DNA of 64,000 nt, from contig NZ_LBMW01000009.1 in assembly GCF_026168105.1 (NCBI RefSeq), forward strand, positions 1 to 64,000, read 5' to 3'. Both the position numbers and the translations under genes were made by a program. Below, in pieces: positions 8,208-16,539 of this stretch. Within the stretch, counting starts at the first letter, position 1. Each line of letters begins with the position of its first letter. The notes below the pieces were generated by a model that did not search any database, had not been told where the DNA came from, and saw only the letters and a list, made by a program, of their open reading frames with translations. Source of the DNA: Streptomyces hygroscopicus. Lineage in GTDB: Bacteria > Actinomycetota > Actinomycetes > Streptomycetales > Streptomycetaceae.

Positions 8208-9563
8208 ATGATTGATCGCATGGCGGATCGGGACGACCCGGAGACCATCGGACGCAGAGTGCAGCGCCTGCGACGCGAACGCGGCCTGACCCAGCGACAG
8301 TTGGCGGAGCCCTCCTACACCGCCGCCTACATCTCCACCCTGGAGGCCGGCCGGGTCCGCCCCTCCGACGAGGCGCTCAGGCATCTCGCCGAGCGTCTCG
8401 ACGTGGGGTTCGACGAGCTGGCCACCGGGCGTCCGGCGCACCTCGCCACCGGTCTGCGGCTCAGGCTGACCGACGCCCAGCGCACGCTCGCCACCGGCGA
8501 GGCCGAGGTCGCGGCCGAGCAGTACGGTGCCCTGCTGACCGAGGCCGAGGCGCACGGTCTCGGCGCCGAGCGGGCCGCGGCGCTCCTCGGGCTCGGCGAG
8601 TGCGCCCTGGAGCTGGGCGACCTGGCGGCCGGCCGGCAGTACTTCGAACGGGCCGAGAAGTGCCTGGGCGACGCACCGCTGCCCAGGCGGGTCCCGGCGC
8701 TGCGCGGGCGCGCCGTCTCCCACTACCTCGCCGGTGAACTCCGCTACGCCTGCTACCTGCTGGAGTCCACCCTCGACGAGCTCAACCGCTCCGGACTGCA
8801 CGACCCGGACGCCCTGCTGCTGCTCTACGCGAGCGCCATCGGCCCGTACATGGACATGGGTGCGCACGCGCGAGCGGCACAGGCGGCCGAGTTCGCGCTG
8901 GCGCTGGCACCCCAGGTGGGCGATCCGGCGCTCGTGGCGCGCATGCACCGGTCGGTGGCGCGCACCCTCCTCGCCGAGGGCCGGCTCGCCGAGGCGGACG
9001 CCTCCCTCGCCAAGGCCGCCGAGCTGTACCGGCAGCTGCAGATCCGCACCGAGCTGGCCAATTGCCACTGGATGCGCGGCTATCTTCATGCCCAGAACGG
9101 TGAACTGGGGCGCGCCGAGGCGGAGTTGCGCGAAGCCCTCGCCATGCTCTCCGAGCAGCGGGCCGCCCTCTACAGCAGCCAGGTCGCGGTGGAGCTGGCG
9201 GACGTGCTGCACCGCGGCGGCAGGTCCCAGGAGGCCGCGGAGCTGCTGCACGGCGTGCTCGGCGACATCGGCCCCGAGCGCGGTGCCGTGCACTCCGCCG
9301 CCGCGCACCGCCTCCTCGGCATCATCGCCGAGGACGCCCGCGACATGGAGGCCGCCGAGGAGCACTACGTCCGGGCGCTCAGTCTCCTGGAGCGGGCGGG
9401 GGCGGCAGGAGACCTGGCGGACCTGTGCCGGCTGCTCGGCGATCTGCTGCGCCGTACGGGCCGGGTGGAGGCGGCTCTGGACGCGTACCGCACGGGCCTC
9501 GGCCATCGCACCGCCCCCGGCACGACCACCCTCGGCCCCGCACCGGCACAGCCGCCGCTCTGA
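8208..9563 (+). CDS. XRE-family regulator with TPR domain
   Basis: 451 residues. Residues about 15-70 form a Cro/C1 helix-turn-helix (GRRVQRLRRERGLTQRQLAE, then YISTLEAGRVRPS). The rest is a run of TPR-like helical repeats (about 85-440), for example EVAAEQYGALLTEAEAHG and GRAEAELREALAMLSEQRA. HTH-TPR proteins often sense short peptides (RRNPP type) or control development in Streptomyces. An alternative ATG at 8220 would remove four residues. No dedicated ribosome site is clear because the palindrome occupies the leader. It ends before a 16-bp repeat array. Confidence 0.88.
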   Translation: MIDRMADRDDPETIGRRVQRLRRERGLTQRQLAEPSYTAAYISTLEAGRVRPSDEALRHLAERLDVGFDELATGRPAHLATGLRLRLTDAQRTLATGEAEVAAEQYGALLTEAEAHGLGAERAAALLGLGECALELGDLAAGRQYFERAEKCLGDAPLPRRVPALRGRAVSHYLAGELRYACYLLESTLDELNRSGLHDPDALLLLYASAIGPYMDMGAHARAAQAAEFALALAPQVGDPALVARMHRSVARTLLAEGRLAEADASLAKAAELYRQLQIRTELANCHWMRGYLHAQNGELGRAEAELREALAMLSEQRAALYSSQVAVELADVLHRGGRSQEAAELLHGVLGDIGPERGAVHSAAAHRLLGIIAEDARDMEAAEEHYVRALSLLERAGAAGDLADLCRLLGDLLRRTGRVEAALDAYRTGLGHRTAPGTTTLGPAPAQPPL

Positions 9564-9666
9564 CCGCCCGCTACCGGGCGGATCCGGGCGGGCGCACAGC
9601 GGCCGTCGTCAGCGTGCGGAGCGAGGACGGTCGGGCAGGTCGAGGAGCGCAGGTCGAGGAGCCTTC

Positions 9667-9772
9667 GGATCCCCCGCGAGACGGATCCCCCGCGAGACGG
9701 ATCCCTCGCGAGACGTATCCCCGGCAAGACGCTGCGGATCCCCGGCGAGATGGTTCTGATCCCCCGCGCGAC
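9667..9772. repeat. 16-bp tandem repeat array between convergent genes
   Basis: Four contiguous 16-bp units, GGATCCCCCGCGAGAC and variants, at 9667-9682, 9683-9698, 9699-9714 and 9715-9730. Two degenerate units follow at 9736-9751 and 9758-9772. The array fills the gap before the stop of the alkylsulfatase gene (9776). No terminator hairpin is otherwise visible in this gap. Confidence 0.8.
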
Positions 9773-9775
9773 GCG

Positions 9776-11620
9776 TCAGGGTGTGACGATCGCGAACCCC
9801 CGGTCCGGGGCCGTCACGTAGGAGAACAGCCGCTTCAGCAGCCCCCGGTCGCCCTCCGTCTCGATGCCCGCGAGGCCCCTGCCCGCCAGCAGCCCCAGGA
9901 GTTCGGGGCGGGTCAGGGTGAGCGTCAGGCCCGCGCGCGGCCTCGGTGCGCGGTGCAACGGCAGACTGCGGTGCGTGAGCGCGCCGTGCTCCAGATTGAT
10001 CCGGTGCCGGCGCTGCTCGTCGATCACGACCAGGTCGATGACCAGCCGTGGCTCCTTCGCCGCGCGCGGACCGTCGATGCGCACCGCGAGGGAGTCGAGC
10101 AGCATGCCGACGGTGAGCGCCGACGTCGTCTCGGCCGTGTCCGTGGCCATGGCGCCGCCGCCCGTTCCCGTGCGCAGTTCCTGTGCGCCGGTCAGATAGA
10201 TGTTGCGCCAGGGCCCGTTCTCGGCGCCGTACCCGAGCCGTTCGTACAGGCCTGCCAGGGTCTCCCTCGCCCCTTCGTCGTCCGGGTCGGCGAAGACGAG
10301 GTGGTTGAGGAGGGTCGCGGCGAACCGCAGGTCCCCGGCGTCGGCGTACCGCCGGGCCGCCGCGTGCATCGCCCGCGGCCCGCCCGCCACCTCCACGTAC
10401 CGCCGGGCGAGCGCGACCGGCGGATGCTCCCAGAGGTGGGCGGGGTTGCCGTCGTACCACCCCAGGTAGCGCTGGTATACCGCCTTGACGTTGTGGCTCA
10501 GGGACCCGTAGTAGCCCCGTGCGTGCCAGGCGGCCTGCAGCGCGGGCGGCAGCCGCAGTTCCTCCGCGATCTCCGGGCCCGTCAGGCCCCGGTTCATCAG
10601 CCGCAGCGTCTGGTCGTGGAGATACGCGTACAGGTCCCGCTGTTCCCCGAGCAGCCGGACGACGTTCTCGTGCCCCCAGGTCGGCCAGTGGTGCGAGGCG
10701 AAGGCCACGTCGTAGGCGTCGCCGAAGAAGTCGACAGCCTCGTCGAGGTAGCGGGACCAGACGCGGGCGTCACGGACCGGGGCGCCGCGCAGGGTCAGGA
10801 TGTTGTGCAGGGTGTGCGTGACGTTCTCGGCGAGACACAGCGCACGCTGATCGGTGAAGAGGAAGTTCATCTCGGCCGGGGCCTCGGTGTCCGGCGTCAG
10901 CTGGAACAGGATCCGGACGCCGTCGACGGTCTCCGTCTGCCCGCTGTGCGTGATGTCGACGGTCGGCGGGACGAGGGTGACCGTGCCGGTGGACAGGGTG
11001 GTGCCGAGCCCGGTGCCGATCTGCCCGTCGGCCGCCTTCGGCAGCCGGGTGCCGTGCATGAACACGGCGCGGCGGGCGATCGCGGGCCCGGCGAACACGT
11101 TCTCGCTCACCGCGTGTTCCAGGAACCGGACGGGCGCGAGGACCGGCACCCCCGCCTCGTCCTCGCGGGACAGCACCCCGCGGGCGCCGCCGAAGTGGTC
11201 GACGTGGGAGTGGGTGTAGACGAGCCCGGTCACGGGCCGTTCGCCGCGGTGCTTCCGGTACAGGGCCAGGGCGGCCGCCGCGCACTCCGTTGAGATGAGC
11301 GGATCGACGACGATGACGCCGTCGTGCCCCTCGACGAGGGTCATGTTGGCCAGATCGAGCCCGCGCACCTGGTAGACGCCCTCGGTCACCTCGTACAGCC
11401 CCTGCCGCGCGCACAGTTGGGACTGCCGCCACAGACTCGGGTGCGCGGTGCCGGGACAGTCCCCGTCGAGGAACCCGTAGGCGTCTCCGTCCCACACCAC
11501 CCGCCCGTCCGCGGCCGTCACCACCCCCGGCACGAGGGCGGCGACGAACCCGCGGTCGGCGTTCTCGAAGTCGGTCCGGTCCTCGAAGGGCGGCAGACCG
11601 TCGGGGGGCGGGGCGTCCAT
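9776..11620 (-). CDS. alkyl/aryl sulfatase, metallo-beta-lactamase (SdsA1/BDS1) family
   Basis: 614 residues, close to the family length. The zinc-binding motif THSHVDHFGG (residues 136-145) is the HxHxDH signature of the N-terminal metallo-beta-lactamase domain. The helical dimerisation domain follows (about 330-460, PVALARRYVEVAGGPRAM). A C-terminal SCP2-like hydrophobic-pocket domain runs from about 485 to the end. Such enzymes hydrolyse long-chain alkyl sulfates such as SDS. No signal peptide is seen, so a cytoplasmic location is likely. It lies 67 bp downstream of the GT51 gene on the same strand. Confidence 0.9.
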   Translation of the reverse strand: MDAPPPDGLPPFEDRTDFENADRGFVAALVPGVVTAADGRVVWDGDAYGFLDGDCPGTAHPSLWRQSQLCARQGLYEVTEGVYQVRGLDLANMTLVEGHDGVIVVDPLISTECAAAALALYRKHRGERPVTGLVYTHSHVDHFGGARGVLSREDEAGVPVLAPVRFLEHAVSENVFAGPAIARRAVFMHGTRLPKAADGQIGTGLGTTLSTGTVTLVPPTVDITHSGQTETVDGVRILFQLTPDTEAPAEMNFLFTDQRALCLAENVTHTLHNILTLRGAPVRDARVWSRYLDEAVDFFGDAYDVAFASHHWPTWGHENVVRLLGEQRDLYAYLHDQTLRLMNRGLTGPEIAEELRLPPALQAAWHARGYYGSLSHNVKAVYQRYLGWYDGNPAHLWEHPPVALARRYVEVAGGPRAMHAAARRYADAGDLRFAATLLNHLVFADPDDEGARETLAGLYERLGYGAENGPWRNIYLTGAQELRTGTGGGAMATDTAETTSALTVGMLLDSLAVRIDGPRAAKEPRLVIDLVVIDEQRRHRINLEHGALTHRSLPLHRAPRPRAGLTLTLTRPELLGLLAGRGLAGIETEGDRGLLKRLFSYVTAPDRGFAIVTP

Positions 11621-11686
11621 GGGGCCAGCTTCGGCGCGGGGGATCCGAGTGGCCAGCGGTGGGGGACCGTTCGAGGTGCCCGCGGA

Positions 11687-13354
11687 TCACCCGGCCCCGC
11701 CCCTGACGGGACGGTGCACGAGGACCTTCGCCAGGGCCCCCGCGGACGCGGGCAGATGGGCCGGTGTCGCCGGCTGCCTCCCCTGGGCGGGGTGTTCGGC
11801 GAACAGGGCCGCCGTCATGCTCAAGGCGGGGGTGGCGGTCGTCATCCACAGGGTGCGGGTGCCGGGACCCGTGCCCGCGCCGCCTGAGAAGCCGTAGGGC
11901 ACCGGCTCCGCCTCGCCGGCCGCACGCGGAACCGCCGCGTACGTGGCCACCACCGGGGCCGCGAGGGCCGGAATGACCTGGCTGGTGTCCGGGTGGGCCG
12001 AGTAGACGGTGCGTCCGGCGCGGGTGATCGTCGCCACCGTGTACGGGGTCGCGTACCTGCCCTGGGCCGCCATCGCCGCGTACGCCGAGGCCAGCTGCAG
12101 CGGGTTCGGGGCTGCCGTCCGCCGGAGCGGGGCCAGAGGGCCGACCGGCTTGAGACGCATGAAGGGGTCGAGCGCCGTGCCCGCCTCCACGGCGCCCGAC
12201 AGCGCGTCGTTGAACGGCTGGTGGGCGTAGTCCGCGCCGCCGTACAGCACCCGGACCGCCCCGTCGCCGGGCACCAGGCCGATCACCGCCGCGTGCAGCG
12301 TCGTCCCCTCGGACAGGCCCGGTACTCCCTCCGCCACCCGCTGGCTCACCGCGTCCTGCCCGGCCAGGTCGAACGTCGTGTGCACGGTGTAGCCACCGCG
12401 GGCCAGCTGGTCCACGGTGATGCCCAGCCGGTCGGCGGACTCCTTCGCCGCCGCGTCGATCAGATACTGGCGCTGCCCGTCCATGTCGCCCGGCGGATAG
12501 AAGCGGAACGCGGGGAACCGGGCCTGGGCACGCTCCGCCGCCGTGAGGGCACCGCTGTCCGCCATCGCGTCCAGGATCCACTCCCAGCGGTCCATCAGCT
12601 TCCGCGTCACCTCGGGGTCGGAGCCGGCGCGCTCGTAGTACGAGGGGATGTTGATGACGGCCGCCAGCGCCGCGCCCTGGCCGACCGTCAGGTCCTGGAC
12701 GTCCACGCCGAAGTAGTTCCGCGCGGCGGCCTCGATGCCCGCCGCGCCCCGGCCGAAGTACACGGTGTTGAGGTAGCCCTGCAGGATGGAGTCCTTGGAG
12801 CGGGTGCGGTCCAGCTTGACCGCGATCAGTGCCTCCCGGAACTTCCGGGACAGCGACTGCTCGGGGCTGAGGAGCGCGTTCTTCACATACTGCTGGGTGA
12901 TCGTCGAGCCGCCCTGCCGCTCGCCGCCGCTCAGCGTGGACACCGCCGCGCGCAGGACGGCCCGGGGCGAGATCCCGGAATCCGTACGGAAGGAGCGGTT
13001 CTCCGCGGCGATCACCGCGTCCTGAACGGGGCGCGGCACCCGGGACAGCGGCACCTCCTGACGGTCCACCGGACCGCGCCGTCCCAGATAGGCGCCGTGC
13101 CCGTCGACGAAGACCGTGGACTGCATCGCAGTCTCCGGGTGCGGCTCGGGGATGCCGGTCATCTCGTACGCCACGACGAGCGCTCCCACGGCGAGGAGCG
13201 CCAGCGCGCCCAAGGCGGCCGCCGCACGCCGCAGCCCACGGCCCCGGGCACGGCGGCGACGAGGGGTGCGGGCGTCCCGACGGCGGCGCGAGGCCGCGGA
13301 CCGTATGCGCGCTCCCGGGCGTCGTTGCGCGCCCAGCGCCCTCGACGCGCTCAT
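11687..13354 (-). CDS. GT51 peptidoglycan glycosyltransferase with degenerate transpeptidase domain
   Basis: 555 residues. A basic cytoplasmic tail (1-43) and one TM (44-64) precede a GT51 domain with AAENRSF (catalytic Glu118) and GGSTITQQYVKN (149-160). The C-terminal class A PBP transpeptidase is damaged: where active enzymes have GSTFKPF this protein has AGTALDPF (391-398). The stretch that should hold SxN is deleted before PLQLASAYAAMA (418-429), and the KTG box reads GGAGTGPGTRTLW (491-503). It can polymerise glycan by its GT51 motifs but should not crosslink. Its start overlaps the preceding gene by 4 bp, so it belongs to the ECF operon. Confidence 0.88.
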   Translation of the reverse strand: MSASRALGAQRRPGARIRSAASRRRRDARTPRRRRARGRGLRRAAAALGALALLAVGALVVAYEMTGIPEPHPETAMQSTVFVDGHGAYLGRRGPVDRQEVPLSRVPRPVQDAVIAAENRSFRTDSGISPRAVLRAAVSTLSGGERQGGSTITQQYVKNALLSPEQSLSRKFREALIAVKLDRTRSKDSILQGYLNTVYFGRGAAGIEAAARNYFGVDVQDLTVGQGAALAAVINIPSYYERAGSDPEVTRKLMDRWEWILDAMADSGALTAAERAQARFPAFRFYPPGDMDGQRQYLIDAAAKESADRLGITVDQLARGGYTVHTTFDLAGQDAVSQRVAEGVPGLSEGTTLHAAVIGLVPGDGAVRVLYGGADYAHQPFNDALSGAVEAGTALDPFMRLKPVGPLAPLRRTAAPNPLQLASAYAAMAAQGRYATPYTVATITRAGRTVYSAHPDTSQVIPALAAPVVATYAAVPRAAGEAEPVPYGFSGGAGTGPGTRTLWMTTATPALSMTAALFAEHPAQGRQPATPAHLPASAGALAKVLVHRPVRGGAG

Positions 13355-14076
13355 CGGCCGAAGTCCGTGCTCGCGATCACCGCGCCCGCCGCGTCGTACA
13401 CCGTGACTCTGCGTGTGCCTCCGGAGGGCGGCGGGGACGTCGACGTCTTCGAGGCGGCGTCGGGCAGCTTCACCGAGGCGTACCAGACGCCCCAGCCGGG
13501 TCCTCCCGCGAGGGTGAGGGCCATGCCCTCGACGTCACCGCCGACGGTCTCGGTCCTCACGCGCGCCGCCTCGCCCTTGCCGTGGTAGATGCCGAACAGG
13601 AACCGGGCGCCGCCCCGGCCGGTCGCCTGGAGCCCGACACCTGGCCGGTCCCGGGCGAGGCCGCCGTCGGTGACACCCCTGAACCGGGCCGGGCCCTGGG
13701 GTTCCGTCCAGTGCATGCCGTCCGCGGTCAGCCAGATCCTCCGTCCGGGCGCGACCGGGACCCGTTCGCCGGGCGTGACCACCCGCACCTTCCCGGCGGT
13801 CACGGACGGCGCCGCGACCGGCGAGTTGACGCGGTCGGCCTCGGACCCGGTGCTCCGAGCCGCCATGGCGGCCAGCGGCACCAGCAGCAGTGCGCACCCC
13901 GCGCCCAGCAGGGCCGACCGCCGCCTGCGCCGGGTCCGGCGGCCGAGACGCTCGATGCCCGCGAGCGGCGGCCGCGACGGAGTGATCCCGTAAGCGGCCT
14001 CGGCCAGTGCCTCGCGCAGACGCGCGGCCTCGGCGTTCGTCACGCGCGGCTGGGCTTCGGTCCTCGAGCGTTTCAT
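13351..14076 (-). CDS. membrane-anchored anti-sigma-like protein of the ECF locus
   Basis: 241 residues. The N-terminal ~50 residues are cytoplasmic and helical (TNAEAARLREALAEAAYG), followed by RRTRRRRR and one TM (about 52-70). The remaining ~170 residues should be extracytoplasmic and contain a beta-rich domain (RIWLTADGMHWTEP, GPGWGVWYASVKLP). It overlaps the sigma gene upstream by 4 bp and the GT51 gene downstream by 4 bp, so all three are translationally coupled. The layout suggests a regulator of the neighbouring sigma factor, but there is no recognisable zinc anti-sigma motif. Confidence 0.7.
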   Translation of the reverse strand: MKRSRTEAQPRVTNAEAARLREALAEAAYGITPSRPPLAGIERLGRRTRRRRRSALLGAGCALLLVPLAAMAARSTGSEADRVNSPVAAPSVTAGKVRVVTPGERVPVAPGRRIWLTADGMHWTEPQGPARFRGVTDGGLARDRPGVGLQATGRGGARFLFGIYHGKGEAARVRTETVGGDVEGMALTLAGGPGWGVWYASVKLPDAASKTSTSPPPSGGTRRVTVYDAAGAVIASTDFGR

Positions 14077-14639
14077 GGGTGTGCTCCGGAGACGGGGTGG
14101 GGGCGGTCGCAGACGTCGTAGGCGGGATGGGCGCGCAGGGCCGCAAGGCCGCGCCGGACATGGGTCCTGACCTTGCCGGGCGAGCAGCCGAGCAGCTCGG
14201 CGATCTCGGCCTCGGTGAGGTCGTCCCAGTAGCGCAGCACCAGTACGGTCCGCTGCCGGGCGGGGAGCGTGGCTAGCGCCTCGGCGGCCGCGGTCCGGCG
14301 CTCGACCGGCTCGGTGTGCCGGGCGTCCCGTCGGCGCATCGGCTCGGGCAGCAACGGGATCGGCAACAGGGCCGGCGTACGGGCGACGCGTCTCCTGCGG
14401 ATCCGGCCGAGGTTGTTCCTGACGAGCGAGCGCCGCACGTGGAAGTCGACGTCATCACGCGGGACGCGCCGCCAGCGGGAGTACACCTCGGCCAGCGTGG
14501 TCCGCACGAGGTCCTCCGCCTCGTGGAAGTCTCCGGTGAGCAGGTGCGCGGTGCGTACCAGAGGGGACCAGGCCGCGGCGGAGTACGCGGCGAAGTCGGT
14601 GCTCACCGCGGAGGCTGTAGACGTCTCGTACTGCGGCAC
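14073..14639 (-). CDS. ECF RNA polymerase sigma factor (SigE-like family)
   Basis: 188 residues from GTG 14637-14639, chosen because GGAGGAACCAAGCCC precedes it. The longer open frame upstream belongs to a decayed gene. Region 2 is in AAYSAAAWSPLVRTAHLLTG, with DFHEAEDLVRTTLAEVYSRW; region 4 is in LPARQRTVLVLRYWDDLTEAEIAELLGCS with KVRTHVRRGLAAL as recognition helix. It is the first gene of an apparent operon with the anti-sigma-like and GT51 genes, which points to envelope stress control. Confidence 0.88.
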   Translation of the reverse strand: MPQYETSTASAVSTDFAAYSAAAWSPLVRTAHLLTGDFHEAEDLVRTTLAEVYSRWRRVPRDDVDFHVRRSLVRNNLGRIRRRRVARTPALLPIPLLPEPMRRRDARHTEPVERRTAAAEALATLPARQRTVLVLRYWDDLTEAEIAELLGCSPGKVRTHVRRGLAALRAHPAYDVCDRPHPVSGAHP

Positions 14640-14749
14640 GGGCTTGGTTCCTCCGGGTCGGGTATGTGTGGGGGTGAGGGGCGGGAGGCGCGTGGACCGG
14701 GGGAGCGTGCGGTTACCCCGCCCACGGGTCACCTCAGCCGGGCGTGGAC

Positions 14750-15127
14750 ACGGCCCTTGGCGTCGTGGATGGCGAATTCCCCACGCGGCCGCGCTCCCCG
14801 CCGCCGGTCGGCCCGTCAACTGCCGCTCGACGTCCGCCCTTTGGCGCACCGGCACGGGGTGGCTGAAGATGACGGACATCGGCATGCCGACGCCCGTCGC
14901 TCTCCTCGTCGTCGATGTCGAGATGGGCGACGCTCAGCCGTTTCAGCGGCGCGGGCGTGGACTTGGCACTCGCCGGGGCCCTCGGAGTGGGCCGCGCGGT
15001 GACGCTGAACTCGGTGGTCGCATCGGTCCGGGCCGTGCGGGCGCAGCCCGTGAGCGCCCGTCAGTGGGCACATGGCGGCGGCAGCCCGGGCGAGCCCGCC
15101 GTGCCGGCTCCTGGCTCTGCTGGTCAT
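14750..15127 (-). pseudogene. remnant of an L,D-transpeptidase-type lipoprotein
   Basis: Reading the minus strand from ATG 15127, pieces of one protein appear in three frames. They are LTGCARTARTDATTEF (lipobox-like, around 15050-15005), then APLKRLSVAHLDIDDEE (to about 14905), then after another shift MPMSVIFSHPVPVRQRADVERQLT (14885-14815). The last block resembles the Ig-like domain of actinobacterial Ldt enzymes (MPIxVxFxxPVxDRxxVExxL). At least two frameshifts are present and no catalytic SHGC domain follows. It lies directly upstream of the ECF operon starting at 14639. Confidence 0.6.
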
Positions 15128-15286
15128 CCTGTCTTCCCTGTGGTGTGTTTCGATGTGCGGCGTACGGGACCTGTACGCACGGGGGAGACGGCCGGGTTGC
15201 ACGGGAGTCGCGGGAATTCGGACCAAGTCGTGGCGGGGCCATGAGCGAGCGGGCGGCGGGGGCGTGACCGAGAGCGTGGTGGGGGC

Positions 15287-15790
15287 ATGACCGAAGAAGA
15301 GTTCGACGCGTTCTACGCCGCCGCGTTCCCCCGGCTGACCGGGCAGTTGTACGCGTTCACCGGGGACCACGGTGAGGCCCAGGACGTCGTCCAGGAGGCG
15401 TTCGTACGCGCCTGGGACCGGCGGCGGGAGTTCCTCGCCGACGGGGCGCCCGAGGCATGGATACGGACCGTGGCGATGCGGCTCGCGGTGAGCCGCTGGC
15501 GGCGGGCGCGACGCCGGCTGGAGCTGATGCGTCGTACTCCGCCACCGGAGCACACACCCGGTCCGGACCCCGAGCGGGCCACGCTCGTGGCCGCGCTGCG
15601 CAAACTGCCCGAGGCACAGCGGATGGCCCTGGTTCTGCACCATCTGTGCGACTTGAGTGTCGAGCAGGTAGCCTCCGAAACCGGTGCTCCCGTGGGGACG
15701 GTCAAGGCCCGGCTGTCCCGGGGCCGGGCGGCGCTGGCGCGGGAACTGGCCACCGGCGAGGGGGAGAGGGAGGACGACCGTGTCCGATGA
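15287..15790 (+). CDS. ECF RNA polymerase sigma factor (SigE family)
   Basis: 167 residues, ATG 15287. Region 2: FDAFYAAAFPRLTGQLYAFTGDHGEAQDVVQEAFVRAWDR. Region 4: LPEAQRMALVLHHLCDLSVEQVASETGAPVGTVKARLSRGRAAL. This short family (~170 residues, no region 3) is abundant in Streptomyces. The 3' end overlaps the GTG of the next gene by 11 bp, so the pair is coupled. A second sigma factor of the same type lies ~650 bp away on the opposite strand. Confidence 0.92.
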   Translation: MTEEEFDAFYAAAFPRLTGQLYAFTGDHGEAQDVVQEAFVRAWDRRREFLADGAPEAWIRTVAMRLAVSRWRRARRRLELMRRTPPPEHTPGPDPERATLVAALRKLPEAQRMALVLHHLCDLSVEQVASETGAPVGTVKARLSRGRAALARELATGEGEREDDRVR

Positions 15791-16514
15791 CCTCACCACC
15801 CGACTGCGTGAACTGGCCGAGTCCGGGCAGCGTCCGTCTTCCGTCTCCGGCGCGGATGTCCGCCGCCGGGCGGGTGCGCGCCGACGCCGCCGCCGTACGG
15901 CCGCCGCGGTGGCCGGCGTCTCCGCGGTGACGACCCTGGCTGTCGCACTGCTGGTGAACCTCACCGGCCCGGACCAGGGCGAACGCCCCTCTCCCGCCGC
16001 GACCCCGACCACAGTGCCCAGCACCGTGGCGGCGGCCTCCGCCACGGTGGATCTCACCCGGCGGGTGCTCCTCATCGGCGGTCGGCAACTGCCCGTCAGC
16101 GCGGGCACGGTGCTGTCCCCCACGCCCACCGGGCGTATGACGGTCACCGCCCGGCTGGACACCAAGGCGGTGCCCGGCCGGGACGCAGGCGTCGCGGGCT
16201 CCTACAGCGTCAAGATCCCCTGGGTGATCGAACTCCGCGCGGACGACGGCAGGACCACCTTTCTCGGCGGCCTGATCTACGACGCCAAGGCGGCCGGGAA
16301 CCATGACGCGACGAACGGCTGGATAGGCCTGGAGCCCGCGCAAGCCGTGTGGCTCTACCGGCAGTTGCGGGTGGGCGACGTGATCGACATCGAGGACGGC
16401 GGACCCTCGCCCTCGGCGCTGCGGACGTCCGAGCCGGGCGGAACCCCTGAGGCGGGGCCGCCGTCGAGCACGCCGTCGGTGCCCGGCGGGCCGGGGAGCG
16501 GGCAGTCCGGCTAG
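15780..16514 (+). CDS. membrane protein with catalytically dead YkuD (L,D-transpeptidase-like) domain, putative anti-sigma
   Basis: 244 residues from GTG 15780, overlapping the sigma gene. A short cytoplasmic segment (1-40) with RRRRRRT precedes one TM (about 41-60) and a Pro/Thr linker. Residues ~95-215 read like a YkuD fold: LPVSAGTVLSPTPTGRMTVTAR (usual VSTG..TPTGTF), IPWVIEL, then NGWIGLEPAQAVWLYRQLRVGDVI. In active enzymes the last block is SHGCIRM..ADAAWLY, so the catalytic Cys and His are replaced. It may sense peptidoglycan for the coupled sigma factor. This is an inference from order and domain. Confidence 0.7.
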   Translation: MSDDLTTRLRELAESGQRPSSVSGADVRRRAGARRRRRRTAAAVAGVSAVTTLAVALLVNLTGPDQGERPSPAATPTTVPSTVAAASATVDLTRRVLLIGGRQLPVSAGTVLSPTPTGRMTVTARLDTKAVPGRDAGVAGSYSVKIPWVIELRADDGRTTFLGGLIYDAKAAGNHDATNGWIGLEPAQAVWLYRQLRVGDVIDIEDGGPSPSALRTSEPGGTPEAGPPSSTPSVPGGPGSGQSG

Positions 16515-16539
16515 CCGGACTGCGGCTCCTCGGCGAGCC

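Noticed and set aside
14073..14885. Extended 270-residue version of the ECF sigma factor
   Set aside because: The extra 82 codons read as decayed Ldt-like sequence, and a good ribosome site precedes GTG 14639.
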